Positions 43,929 to 55,489 of a stretch of DNA of 64,000 nt are shown piece after piece. This stretch comes from Aplectana chamaeleonis (Eukaryota; Nematoda; Chromadorea; Rhabditida; Cosmocercidae), in assembly GCA_029168955.1 (NCBI GenBank), contig JAPDOI010000009.1:2728001-2792000 (forward strand). Reading direction: 5' to 3'. How positions within the stretch are numbered: the stretch's first letter is position 1; each line of letters opens with the position of its first letter. The notes beneath the pieces were generated by a model that saw only the letters and a list, made by a program, of their open reading frames with translations, was not told the origin of the DNA and did no database searches. Made by a program: the position numbers and the translations under genes.

Positions 43929-45234
43929 TTAAAGAATAGGATGGGTCAATGCACTTACTTGGATGCTAGAATCTTTCGCGACAAAGAGTGTTCCCAAATT
44001 CGGCTCAGTCCCCTGGTGAAAGGAACGCAGGACAACTGTTACATGACATGGGGGGGGGTGATCCAATGGGTTGGTTGGACCACGAGGTTTTCACCCATTT
44101 CCTGGCCGTTTTCCGTCGTACTTCCGTACTTACCCTTCTGACAATTAGAGGGACCCAAAGCTTACGTTTCTGCCAGAAAACGGGCTACCTTTTCATCATG
44201 AAAACTGCCTTTGAAGAAGAAAATTCAGTTTTGTACAGCAAAACACAATTTTCCCCTTAAAAAAAACTTGTTTAGAGAACAAATTTGGGTGAAGCGGATT
44301 GTTAAAAAGCTCAAGGCTAAGCTCCTAAAAATCAAAATTTCTCTGAGTTTAGTGACGTATGCACCTATTTGCAAATCAAAGAGCTGCATCGCGATGGTTT
44401 CCATGTATGACCAAGTGTTTGTATAAGTACAACATCCTCCAAAGAGGACTTGGACCAGATTTCTGTCCAACTAATGCAGAACTGTGTAGTGGTCGACGAA
44501 TCAGATTAGTTTTCCCTTCAATGACATCTTGCAAAGTTGGCCAAAAAAAGACCATGAAAGTTATGTGACCGAAAATATTTCCCGAACCGAATGAGCACGA
44601 GGAGTACAAAGGTAAAAATTTCAGTCAACAAACTTCTCCAATTCCTCAAAGGATTTTTTTCAAACTTCTGTGAGTCTCCAGATGTGGCAGTCAGTCCCCT
44701 GCTGACCCCCATGGATCGAAACGGAGTCCATGAGAGGCCAGCGAAATGCGCCCAAAATGAAAACGAGGGACCAGCAGGAAAATGGGTTTGTTCGTGACTG
44801 AATCATAATCATTGCGAAATTTAATGCGTTTTAACACCTCTTTCAGGCCATAGAATCCAACCATCAGGACGTGAGAGCCAGTTCTTAACTCCCTGATTGC
44901 AAACTGCTTATAAAGGAAGTGGTAGTGGAAGATCCTGTTCTGACTACGTGTACTTCCATGAATGTAACCAAATCTATGTTTTAAGCCGCAAAGAAGATGT
45001 TTTGGGCTTTTTCGGAAACCCTTTTGGAGGTTACCCAAGGTCTTGAATGCGCAGTTGAGATCCATCTCTTGATTTTCGGACCGATAAAAAAGGATTTCGA
45101 AGGATCCACACAAGGGACCGAAATTATCCTTGAGTAGGAACTTTGGAGGAGAAAGAATAGTGCATTGACGCGGACCCAGGTAGGGTTTTAAGCAGGACCA
45201 GCTTTTTGCGACATGATTGCTGGCAATCGGCATT

Positions 45235-45460
45235 AACGAGGCCGACAGTTAGCATACACTTGTCAGGTTAGGTAATGCCAGCGGCGGACGGCTGGCGAAT
45301 ATGTGCCAGTTGCCAAACAGCCGCGTGTTGGCTGGCAACTGGCAATTACGAGGCCGACAGCTGGCATATTTTTGTCTTTCAAGATTGCGCCAACGGCGGA
45401 CGGCTGGCGAAAATTCGCCAGTTGCTCAACAGCTGGGTGACAACTGGCACTTATCTCTAA
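45235..45460. repeat. Dispersed repeat with CAGCTGGCAACTGGC motifs
   Basis: GGCAACTGGCAATTACGAGG followed by CCGACAGCTGGCAT matches 58,320-58,400 reversed, and GCGGACGGCTGGCGAAAATTC matches 58,500-58,545 reversed. Confidence 0.75.
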
Positions 45461-46129
45461 CGGTCGAAAAGTTATAAGCGAAAAACTGCCGTTTCGTAAA
45501 ATAAAATAGGCTGGAACAGCCTGAAAACACCAATCGACTCAGCATTCCATGGAGATCTCGCGAACATTCTTGACCACGAATCTGTCTTAAAAGGCAGAAA
45601 GTTACATATAGGCAAAAAAAATCATCCTGGGGATCGTTTTGCTTACAGAGAGACACCATCGCGCAAATCAGGCAGATCATAAACGGCCTACATCAATCAT
45701 AGGGGCAACCTCTTGGGTGGTCGCCTCGCACATTTTCCACCACGTTCTATTGATTACAGCTCTGTTTCTTCGGATGTTTTTGGATCATGGATAATCTACG
45801 ATTCACACGGTTTTAAACATTTGTAGTTCCACGATTTTGCGATCCTCGTGCAATGAAAAATTGGACTACCGCTTTTTTCAAACTTCAGTTTTTAGCCATG
45901 GATTTTACAATTTTCTTGAACCCGTAAGATTTGTTCTATTTTCCTGTATGCCGTTTGCATGAAGGACCTTTATTGTTTTTTTCGAATAGGTGACACATAT
46001 AAATGGGAACAAGAAGCCACACCTTTTTCAATGAATTTTCGCATAGATTTAGAGACTTTTATAAGGTTTCCGGGGCGCTCACTAGAGCACGCTCTCAAAC
46101 TGCTCTGGACTCGGCTCAAAACCTTATAC
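45461..46129. other. Region without a supported gene
   Basis: AT-rich, with ORFs of at most 84 codons and no repeat I could link elsewhere. Confidence 0.4.
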
Positions 46130-47690
46130 TTATAAAAATCAAAATAAGTTACTTGTAATATAAATGTAACTTACGTGAATGTCTCAAGTGACTTACATTT
46201 ATATTACACGTAACTCAAATTTATATTACATGTTACACTTATGTTACATGTAACATACATTTGAATTTCCACTATGGGTGGCCATCACGCGACGCAGAGG
46301 GCGCGTCCCAGACCACACACTACGCAGCAAAATGCTGTGCACGGCCTTCCCTGCTGGTGTGGCGTGAAGTACCTCAAACTTGGGTAATTGAACCAACAGC
46401 AACGCCAGTCGTATGGCTGACCCCGCGAGTGCGTCGTACATCTTCCTTGGAAATATCTTCTTGGCCAATTCAAGTTACTTGCAACTTATATTGTCATTTA
46501 GGTTACATGTAACATATCGGAGGCGCACTGCACGCAGGCTCAGAAAAATCAAAAAAAGTTACTAGTAATATAAATGTAATTTACTTGAATGTCTCAAGTA
46601 ACTTACATTTATACTACATGCAACATACTTTATATTAAATCTGAATTAAATTTATATTGCTTGTACCTTACATTTATATTTTCACTATGGGTGGCCATCA
46701 CGTGACGCAGACGACACGCGACGCATAGAGCGCGTCCCAGACCACATACTACGCAAAAAATGTTGTGCGGGGCCTTTCCTGCTGGTGTGGGGTCAAGTAC
46801 CTCAAACTTGGGTAATTGAACTAACAGCAACGCCAGTCGTATGGCTGACCCCGCGAGTGTTTCGTACATCCCCCTTGGAAGTATATTCTTGGCCGATTTA
46901 AGTTACTTGCGACTTATATTGTGCCATTTAAGTTACATGTAGCTTATCGGAGGCCACCGCACGCAGTATCCCGCCGATATGTTACATGTAACTTAAAGGC
47001 ATCGTACACGATGAAAACCATATTTGGGTTTTTGATGTTTTCGTGTTGTACTATCCCTATAGTGACTAACGGTAGCAAAACGCTCCCTCAAAAACGTCAA
47101 CTTTTTGAGAAAAACCCATTTTTAGAAAGTTCATAGCAAATTTGAATTTCGCGCCGGCATCAACTTGGGATAGTTGCGCAGAGAATGCAAGGAACAGTTT
47201 TACGCTTCGTTCCTTGGCGCAGCGTTGGAAGCAATTCACCGAGGATGCCGCTCAACTACGACTTCAGCTGAATTAAAATGGGCTGCCCACCTGCTGCGTC
47301 CAGTGCTGCCGGCTGCTTTCGATCGATGCCGAATTCGAAAGTGACTGGCGTGTGTATTGCGCCCTACGACGCGTCAAGGCACGCCCGCCGTCAGCAACCC
47401 AGGAGCTTTGTTCCTTGTAACAACGGATCGACCCCAAGGCCGGCCCCCCAAACCCAGGAAGCCAATTTGAGGTAAGCGACTCTTCAATCAGAGACGGTTT
47501 TGTAACTCCAAACTTTCTGAGTGACATTGTCATGGCCCACTAGTCCGAATGAACGCATAAACCCAAATTCGGTTTTCATCGTGGACGATGCCTTTAAATG
47601 ACCTGAGATAAGTCGCAAGTAACTTAAATCGGCTCAGATATGCTACAAGTAACTTGCTTTCGGCCTTTCATGTTACGAGTAACTTGTTTT
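46130..47690. repeat. TTACATGTAAC palindrome clusters and duplicated cassette
   Basis: Clusters of TTACATTTATATTACATGTA and AAGTTACATGTAAC occur at about 46,140-46,260, 46,500-46,680, 46,890-46,995 and 47,598-47,690. Between the first ones lies a cassette duplicated in tandem: 46,265-46,480 and 46,680-46,900 share ATGGGTGGCCATCACGYGAC and CCCCGCGAGTGYKTCGTACA. A TTAA element (46,997-47,593) is inserted in the array. Confidence 0.8.
46997..47593. mobile_element. TTAA-flanked TIR element, 597 bp
   Basis: AGGCATCGTACACGATGAAA and TTTCATCGTGGACGATGCCT ends, followed inward by a second inverted pair around AACCCAAATTTGG; TTAA on both sides (46,993-46,996 and 47,594-47,597). The end sequence differs from the AGGCAGTG type, so this is a separate subfamily. 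Confidence 0.9.
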
Positions 47691-48287
47691 CATTTTTTCT
47701 GAGTGCTGGGGTCCATTTATTTATTTATTTACTTATTGGAAGAAGAGGAAAAATCAAGTACACAATTTTGGGGTGCGGTACACGACTGCGGGTTCCGTTT
47801 GTCATTATTTCGAGGGCTTTTGTAGCTTGATGTATGCATAAGGCCATTAAGTTTACGTAACCTGAGTTTGAATTCCGAAAATTGTCAATTGAACCTCAAT
47901 TTCGCAATTGGTGTCACAAATAAAGCCCACAATGAAGTCTTAAGCCAATTTAGGAACATTGACTAAACACATCCCCCCCCCCCTGGTGGGAAGCTTTGAA
48001 CGAATCATGTCAAAAAGCTCGGAAAATCGGCAAATAAACCCCAGATTCGTAACCATTGCCTCAGATAGCCCACCTGGAAGGATTTTGAGTGAAATCTGCA
48101 ACATTTTTTAACGCTGTCAGAGGTATAAATAAGCGCCCAACGAAAATCCACACAAGTGCAAAACGCTATCAGTCTGTGCAAAATTTGGAAAATGTGCCGA
48201 TTCCGGATTTCGCAAACTCTAATGCGCGTTTTTGATAGGAAAAAGGCATGAAATACGAACTTTGATCAGCTATAACTTTTCTCGCAG
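47691..48287. other. Upstream region of the membrane-protein gene
   Basis: A TTTA/CTTA microsatellite at about 47,716-47,739, a C11 run at about 47,972-47,983, and TATAAATAAG at 48,124-48,133, which could be a TATA box about 160 bp before the proposed start. Whether it works as a promoter cannot be told. Confidence 0.4.
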
Positions 48288-48991
48288 ATGTCCGTAGCAA
48301 AATCTGAGTTCAGATTCGAAGAGAGCGTATCCGAGTTGACCAAGAAACATTCGCAGTCTCTCAAAAGCTCATACCTGAATAGCGAGGCTCCCTAGTTACT
48401 ATCTCTGAGTATTCCTCTATATGTCTACATCCCTCCATAGCTGAAAATTCTCGCCTTCCGATTTCGGCCGACGTTTCGCGACGCAGCACTTGAGAGAAGT
48501 ACTTCTGACTCAGATATGAGAATTAAGGGTAGGCCTTCGACTGCCGAAGAAACGATGGCCGGAGTGGAGTGGAGCAGATCATCCCCATACGAGCCGGATG
48601 CCCAAGAGTTGAAGGTATATAGTTTTTCTGTGTGATTTGATTGGTGCAAAATGCACCTGAAGAAGAAGAACACGACTACAGGCCGCTCCAAGACGACGAC
48701 GGATTTTTGATTTTTTTACTTTTTTCTTTGTTGTCATTGTTGCTGTTGTCCTGTCGATGTCCTGTCCAATTTTCATGAATTGGGTAGAAGATCAGGTAAA
48801 ATCACCAAATTGACATGAAATTACAAAATGAGATGGAAAAAATTCCATCTGCTACGAGGTGGATATTAAAACTAATAAGTCCAGAAGAAGTCCTAGACCC
48901 AAAGGCTCCACCAGTGAAATTCACTGCCTGGGATTGTTCGCGCGAGCTACACATTTCCTCAATCATAGCCCATGTCGTCCCCAACAATTAA
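48288..48991 (+). CDS. Small four-exon gene, probable single-pass membrane protein
   Basis: Proposed exons 48,288-48,326, 48,441-48,614, 48,682-48,783 and 48,833-48,991, about 158 residues, all phase 0. ATG directly follows the acceptor TTCTCGCAG, as for a spliced-leader site. The second exon (acceptor CCATAG) is open throughout: LKILAFRFRPTFRDAALERS, then a Ser/Glu-rich part to PYEPDAQELK. The third (acceptor GACTACAG) has RRRRIFDFFTFFF followed by VVIVAVVLSM, a basic stop and one membrane span. The last reads PSATRWILKLISPEEVLDPK and ends HVVPNN before TAA 48,989-48,991. The first exon's donor (GTATCC) and the last acceptor (AATGAG) are weak, so the ends of the model are tentative. I do not recognise the family. 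Confidence 0.55.
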
Positions 48992-50165
48992 TTGAATTGT
49001 CAAAAGGAAAAAAAAACAAACAATTAATCACTATAAAAAAGGCAAAACAAAAAAATGAAACAAATAAGGAGTAAGTTATAAAACAGAAGAATGAAAACTG
49101 TGGGAAAGTTTGTCCAGGAAAATCGTAAAATGCGTATCAACAATCTGGGAAAAAGAGTTAATGGTCAAAATCTGGAACCATTCAAGAGAAGTGAAATGCG
49201 TTAAAAAAATTCAGGGACATATAAAATATAAAAATGCGTCTTAGAGAAAAGAAAGGTAAAAATTCTAATTAAAGATGTGTGAAATGTGTCTCAAAAAATA
49301 TAGAGAGGAATCACTAAGCGAAGAAAAATTGGAAAAAATCCAGATGCGAAAAAATGAGGGGAAATCAAATTGAAGAAGTTTCAAGAGTATTAAATGCTTA
49401 AAAATGTGGTTGAAACTGTAGAACAAAGAGAGAGAGAGAGATGGGAAAGTAAGCGCGTTGAAAAAATTGAGCAAAATTGAAAAATTCAATACCTTACAAA
49501 AAGGTAAATTGTGTAAAAAAAATAAGGATAAAAATTCAAAAGACGAAAAATGAAAAAAAAAGTAAAATGTGTTCCAAGAGGAGTTTAAAAATCAAAAATG
49601 TGGGGAAATAAAGGCTGCCTTGCGTTCCAAGGAATAAATCGAAACGAAGAAAAGTTGGAAAAAAGTGTAGACGTAAAAAATTGGTTGTAAGCTAGACTTG
49701 TAAAAATGTAAAAGGGTTCAAAAATATTGGTGAGAGATTTAAAAAAGTAAACGCGATGAGAGTAAATGAGGCGAATTTCAAAATTGAAAACATTCAAAAA
49801 GTGTAAAATACGGTGAAGTTAACGATGGAAAATTCAAAAGGAGGAAATGATTGGAAAAATGGAAAATGCGCGTTGAGAAGAAAAAAAATTGTAAATAATA
49901 AAAATAAATAGAAAGGCTCTGAAAATACTGAAAATGTCCTTGAAAACGCCTCCGGCTTAGTTACCATAGAGGCTTTGAAGCGCTTCGGCACAGGTAAAAC
50001 CAATCGACATGAAAAAAGGTGGAAAGGAAGGGTCTCAGATTGAAATTTGAAGAAAAATGACTGAAGATTTGTATGAAAACGAGGACATGAGTTTGAAGTA
50101 AAAAGTAAAAAGATGAGAAGTAAATATAAGAAAAGAGAATTACACGACGTTTCTATCAATCTCCT
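48992..50165. other. A-rich, C-poor stretch
   Basis: The plus strand is dominated by A and G with very little C; words such as AAAAATGTG, GTAAAATGCG and GAAAAAATTGG recur without a fixed period. An AG microsatellite is at 49,425-49,440. The Phe/Ser-rich minus ORFs (49,265-50,159) reflect this composition. No gene is called. Confidence 0.5.
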
Positions 50166-50458
50166 AATTTTTCTTCGTTTTTTTTATTGTTCTCTTTCGT
50201 TGATTTCGTGATTTGTTCTCGTTCGTTTTTTCGCCGTTTATTTCGCGCCGTATGATTTCGAGATCGTGGGCGGGATCAGTAGCCGGGGTTGAGCAGTAGG
50301 TAAAGATTGGGTGGGAGTTAGGAAAGGGTTTTGGATGACGAGTAGATAACGGGGTCCTTCACAAATCCTATCCGTGGCCTCATCGTGGCGTGGAGGTGGC
50401 AACGGGAGCGATCCCGGCGAACACGGAGGGTGGAAGTTATCGCTACTCTGGTCCTAAA

Positions 50459-50580
50459 GCCGGGATCATACTTGCCGCAACCAGCCACAGCGACAGTGCA
50501 CATGAGGAATATCGATTTTCGGTCGATATGGATGTGAAACATTGCGTCGCGTCGTTCGTCGCTGGAAGTATGATCCCGGC
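50459..50580. repeat. Palindromic MITE with GCCGGGATCATACTT ends
   Basis: GCCGGGATCATACTT at the left is exactly mirrored at the right (AAGTATGATCCCGGC); the centre has ATCGATTTTCGGTCGAT. A relative lies at 24,943-25,052. Confidence 0.85.
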
Positions 50581-50639
50581 CCAAATCTCCACGCGTTGCG
50601 GGATGTACGAACGCGGTCGGATGTGGCAATTCATCTGCA

Positions 50640-52010
50640 GTGGCGCACCACGCGCACGCTCAAACACTTTTGCGAAAACGCATGTACGCGCTGAGGCGAA
50701 TCTGTGTATGTATGCACACCCCTGGTTCCGTAATGCACGCACGCATGCGCAAGCACGCGCACATCTGCGCGAGCTTACGTCCGCTCATGAAAGCGCTTGC
50801 GCGCGCATGTACAGCGGCACGCACGCTTGCAAACAGAGGACAAATCCGTGGGTTCTTACGTGTACAGGTTTGCAATGGTGCGTTCACGCAGACACACTAG
50901 GAGTTTCGCATCTGCGTACACACACAACCGCCCAGCTCCGCACACAAGAACACGCGTAAGCATACTCAGGCGCTTGCGCAAACGCCGTTTATATAAATAC
51001 GCGGACACAGTCTCATAGATATGCGCAGCCACACGTGCATACGCGCAAGCGTCCTGACGTACAGTCGGTCCTGATCGTTCTCTGATACTTTGTGTTTCTT
51101 ATTGTACGTTGACGCACACTTGGTGCACATATGTTACAACTTCTGCCCCGAATTCGGGCTAATGCACAATAAGGACGTTAAGTGTCAGAGCGATCCTCGT
51201 CGACTGAACGTTCAAACAGATGCGCGCGCACATGCCCATACATATGCACAAATATACGCGTACTCACATGTACATCTCGCGCACACTCACGCGCACACTA
51301 GCGCAACTACGCACGCCCGCACAAACACACAAACAGGCCTACACACATAGCCGCATTTGTGCGCGCACGCATGCACAAGCACGCGCACATCTGCGCGAGC
51401 TTACGTCCGCTCATGAACGCGCTTGCGCGCGCATGTAGAGTGGCACGCACGCGTGCAAAGACAGATAAAATCCGTGGGTTCTTACGTGTACAGGTTTGCA
51501 ATGGCGCGCGCAGTGTGTACACGCACACACACTCGCACTTTCACATCTGCGTACACACACAACCGACCAGCTCCGCACACAAGAACACGCGTTAGCATAC
51601 TCAGGCGCTTGCGCAAACGCCGTTTATATACATACGCGGACACAGTCTCATAGATATGCGCAGCCACAGGTGCATACTCACAAGCGTCCTGACGTATAGT
51701 CGGCCCGGATCGTTCTCTGATACTTTGTGTTTCTTATTGTGCGTTGACGCACACTTGGTGCACATATGTTACAACTTCTGCCCCGAATTTGCGTTAATGC
51801 ACAATAAGGACGTAAAGTGTCAGAGCGATCCTCGTCGAGTGAACATTCAAACAGATGCGCGCGCACATGTCCATACATATGCGCAAATGTACGCGTAGTC
51901 ACATGTACATCTCGCGCACACTCACGCGCACACTAGCGCAACTACGCAGCCCGCACAAACAGGCCCACACGCATAGCCGCCTATGCATGCACATGCGCAC
52001 ATGCCATCAC
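50640..52010. repeat. Tandem duplication of a CA/CG-alternating block
   Basis: Two copies of about 630 bp: CATCTGCGCGAGCTTACGTC occurs at 50,762 and 51,388, and TGATACTTTGTGTTTCTTAT at 51,083 and 51,719. Much of it alternates purine and pyrimidine (CGCGCACACTCACGCGCACA), which favours left-handed DNA. Open frames on both strands (50,390-50,959, 51,220-51,438 and others) follow from the composition and differ between copies. Confidence 0.9.
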
Positions 52011-53214
52011 GTGCTTTACCAATTTGCAATATTATCTTGAAATCCGATATTTTTAGGACTTTGGGCTATGTGAATTTGTACATCCTGAACACCTGAGTGT
52101 GTACCTGAGTGTGTAACTGGTTGTAAGGGAGTATCACCTCACAGGGTACCAGATTAGGCAAGTTTTCACCATGAGAACTTCAAAAATTTGCATAGATGCT
52201 CATCTTGGATGACGGAGGTTTACAGCGGGCCGTTCTTCTTGATGTGCCGCCGCCAGCACCATGTGAAACACCCAGGTTTAGCCGTTAGGGCAAATTTTGA
52301 CTTAGTAGACTCTAAACGTTCTGGAATTTCCATTTCTATCTGGAAGAGAATGGCATGTCGATCACGATGGTACCTCTAGGCTCGCTAGAATTCTCCTACT
52401 AACGGGGATATGATGTCTCAAAAATTGCCCCGGAGTGAAATGTGGATGAATGGTGGACGAGTTGTCCGAGGCCATACATTCGGTATAGTTTCGAAACCCT
52501 ATGCGCGCTAGCTTCTAAACCAACTCGCGATTCTCGGCTCCGAGCCGCACCGAACAGGGACTGGAGCCGCCTGACCGTTCGGCTCGTTCTCCCAATCTCC
52601 GGGCCACTGCTGTTGCTGTTCGGGTCAACCAGAATAGCCCGGACAACAGCAGCAGTGGCAAGGAAAGCAACAGCAGTGGCCCTGTCAGCAACAGGAGCCG
52701 AATCGCAGATTGGGAACACGAGCAGAACTGTCAGGCGGCTCGGGGCCGATAATCGCCTGAGAATAGTTTCGTTATTGCATCTACCAATTTTAGCAAGTTT
52801 TTTTTTGAATTCTATGGGTACGCTTTGTTTCATTTTGGAAAGTTTTCCAGTATCCCTTGACAATCATTTCAGATCTAAATGGTACTAAAGGCAGAGTCTA
52901 ACCTCGTTATTTTGGGGTGTGGAACTGGAAACTGAGACACACTTATCGATCTGCGATAGATTACGGTGAGTTTTGGGTATATGGTTTGATTCACTTAAAA
53001 TGCAATTGGAATGCCGGTTTCGAATTTGTTAGTTTTTTTCTAGTGCTCGCATTTCTCTGGGCGATCTTGCACTGTCGTGTTGGAGAATGACGCGTTTTCG
53101 GTTGAGAATCGCTGGCGACTTTCAATTGAAGTTTTATTGACTCGCTACATTTGTTGGCTGTAGAGGTCTGCATCAACAGTTTGTTCAGGTTTCAGCTATT
53201 CAAAATGAGCAATG
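52011..53214. other. Region with one foldback and no supported gene
   Basis: Apart from the inverted repeat at 52,553-52,750 I see no known element. The overlapping ORFs of about 150 codons at 52,399-52,888 on both strands run through that palindrome and have no domain. Confidence 0.45.
52553..52750. repeat. Inverted repeat with GAGCCGCCTGACCGTTC arms
   Basis: GAGCCGCCTGACCGTTCGGC..TCTCCCAATCTCCG on the left is mirrored imperfectly by AGATTGGGAACACGAGCAG..TGTCAGGCGGCTC on the right. The centre has a mirrored GGCCACTGCTGTTGCTG and CAGCAACAGCAGTGGCC pair. Confidence 0.75.
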
Positions 53215-53430
53215 CCGTGAATGCTCCACCAAACACGCAGAAGCGCTTTTTTTGGGTGTAAACCTGGGTTGTCGTTAGCAGTACTCCGAGAGATTTCATT
53301 TAGAGACAATCACTGCCTTCTGCGTTTTGGATTATCATACAGAACCCATTTCTCATCTTCCGTGATCGAACGATCGAAAAACGCTTCTGTGTCTTTGACG
53401 TTGAAGCAATAATTCCTCATCCACTCGCAG
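53215..53430 (-). pseudogene. Old mariner transposase relic
   Basis: The minus strand reads AFFDRSITEDEKWVLYDNPK then RRRQ and, after a stop and small gaps, LHPKKRFCVFGG. This is the region around the first catalytic Asp of a second mariner lineage, where intact copies typically read GDEKWVLYDNPKRKRQW and then LHPKKVMLCVWWD. The copy at 6,505 instead has GDESWVLYDN. Ends were not recognised. Confidence 0.75.
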
Positions 53431-53769
53431 TTGTGTTTCGCCAGACCGCTGTTGTTTCTGAATGTCTCGGGGCAAACGACATGTGTTTCGGGTGAAACAG
53501 AGGATGCTTCGGAGAAAACCAGGCGTTGCAGCATATATTTAAAGAAAGCGCCAAAGAACGATGTCTCGGGATGAACAGACTGAGTGAGCAAGAAATCGGC
53601 CTTTATGCGTCAGCGGTGTGGCGGAACACAACTACGAGTGTCTGAGTTGCATGTGATTGATTTGTTAGCCTTCTTCTGTTCGGACAGATTTTGCGGGACC
53701 CAAAATCCTGCTCTGCTTGCTTTCCTTATCTGCTTCAAATGTACTTGGTAATTGAAAAAGGTGGGTTAA

Positions 53770-54155
53770 GGCTATTTGACAATTCCTCGATCGGATTTGA
53801 ATCAAAATGCAGACCCAATATTGACATGCACAGAAACGACATTACTTTCCGGTCCCCTAATATCAGTGCCTACTTTTGGAGAAAACAGCTATCAGGTCGG
53901 GGATTACGGTATTCACAACATGATAATCATGATCAGAATGTCGATCGATATTAACACGGCAGTTTTGAAGAATGCGTGGACGATGGCTAAAAAGTGGACG
54001 CTGGAAGCACGTTTGTGACATGATGTTCCACTGAAATGGCTGGAATAACTTGAATAAGACCTTTTTTTTCGCGTGTCCCTAGGAACTAGCTGTAGCATAT
54101 GCTCCTATTCAGAGGAAAATCCCGAAATCGGGAATCTGCCCGGACCGTGCCTCTA
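53770..54155. repeat. Diverged relative of the 35,962 TTAA element
   Basis: TTTTGAAGAATGCGTGGACG and ATGGCTAAAAAGTGGACG match 36,133-36,175, and CCCGGACCGTGCCT at the right corresponds to its right end; the flanking TTAA is not preserved there (CTATGA). Confidence 0.55.
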
Positions 54156-54345
54156 TGATCAGGATAATGTCTGATTTTCCCTTCCCCTCGCTCAACTTCT
54201 TTGACTTTGTATCAGCCGTAGACGACCGTTTTGCGTCCACAATTTCATCCATTCATAAATCGATAAAATATGCATGTTGATATCATGTACGATATAAAGG
54301 CTAATGTCGGCTGCGGGGAGTCTCACTCAATGCAAGCAGGTCATC

Positions 54346-54629
54346 ATGCCAGGGGAATCTTCTCAAGACCACTCGATTATCGGCAAAGGTCTGGCCGAGT
54401 CGATGGCTACCACTACCAGTATCAGAAGTGTGCACTCAGCCAGCGATGCTTCTGTAAGTTCACCAAACTCTTGACTTTTGTGGCACCTTCCATAAGATAT
54501 GTTCCTTAGGAGACCGGACCTGCCGACAGCTGGTTACAGTCGCAAGATTTCTACCATGGATACCTTCCCCGAGAGGACATTCCACCACTTCTACTCAAAC
54601 ACGGCGATTTTCTCGTGCGTCTGAGCGAG
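54346..54629 (+). CDS. SH2 tyrosine kinase gene, exons 1-2 (N-terminus, first half of SH2)
   Basis: Exon 54,346-54,453 encodes a Ser-rich leader (MPGESSQDHSIIGKG..RSVHSASDAS), donor GTAAGT. Exon 54,510-54,629 (acceptor TTCCTTAG) reads ADSWLQSQDFYHGYLPRED then LLLKHGDFLVRLSE. FYHGYLPRED is the start of an SH2 domain and FLVR holds the Arg that binds phosphotyrosine. The donor after it is GTTTGA. The protein would read phosphotyrosine on partner proteins and phosphorylate tyrosines. Its layout (short leader, one SH2, kinase) is that of the Fer/Fps-related cytoplasmic kinases that are numerous in nematodes. The start ATG is the first in frame; an upstream exon cannot be excluded. Confidence 0.85.
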
Positions 54630-55489
54630 GTTTGAATTTAACAGTTGAGTGATGAGCATGTCTCACACACGCTCACCCAGGGATAGTCACTTTCCCAGAG
54701 TGGAAGACTTGACCCTCCGGATAGTGGAATGGGGCAGCATTGACACTCAAAGTGGTGATGTTCCATGAGCAGTGGTCTTAGAGTACGCTGTTTTATACGC
54801 TTCCAGATCATCGTTTCTTTCCCGTTGAATCACACTATAAGGCGAAATCCCGATGCGATGAGCTGACTGCGATGGGAGGCTTTTTTTCGTTGCGTATCGT
54901 GCTCCGGTCAATGAAGGTCTACAGGAAGCGCAGAAGGCAGTGCAGGCCACGAACGAAATCAAACTCAGAACCAGCACTAATCAGTCTTGCTCATGCTGGC
55001 CGAGAAAGTGCATATGCGGTAACTAAATAATGGCGCTATCCTTCATGGTAGGAAACGCTTAAGATTAGCTCCTTCAAATGTTCAGAAATTCTTAGGGTTG
55101 ACCCGCTGTTCGGAGTCGTCTGAACCGTCGAGCCGCGGTGCTCTGATCCCCAGATCAGGTGGGTGATGTGGAAAAATGGTTGGGGGGGGGGAGGGAGTAG
55201 CGGTGAAGAGTGCACCACTGAAGCCACAGCGCCGCTCTCAGTCAACTGCTCGGTAAATCTTCACCGAAGCAATCATCCTGATCGAAGCAGTCATTTTTTA
55301 CCTAAGAACGTCACAGAAGAAAACTTCTATCTTTCGGAGCGGTATCATTCATTCTTCACTTGATTTCTGAGTAAGCAGCCCCTTCCTCCCGCTCCGCCAT
55401 GGCGGTGACGCTGGATCATTCATACTTCACTGGCGGAGCGGGAGGCATGAAATTTCATTCATACTCACCTCTTCGTCCGGATTACGTGA

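Larger units (their letters stand above)
37770..45160 (+). repeat. Unit A, second direct copy block with insertions
   Basis: A series of unit A pieces in the order of 1-3,261. 38,852-39,191 plus 40,401-41,050 equals 1-1,050; 42,239-43,444 equals 947-2,145; 43,929-44,790 equals 2,142-2,980. Partial units also occur at 37,770-38,850, 41,050-41,790 and 44,790-45,160. The conserved core GTCCATGAGAGGCCAGCG (or a close variant) is found near 38,560, 41,265, 42,515 and 44,730. The block is broken by a Penelope-like element and two TTAA elements. Confidence 0.85.

Noticed and set aside
49265..50159. Phe/Ser/Leu-rich minus-strand ORFs that look like membrane proteins
   Set aside because: They follow from the A-rich plus strand; no start context, splice sites or conserved pattern.
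50390..51653. Long ORFs rich in His, Arg, Thr and Ala
   Set aside because: Open frames are caused by CA/CG alternation in a tandem duplication; the two copies do not keep the same frame.
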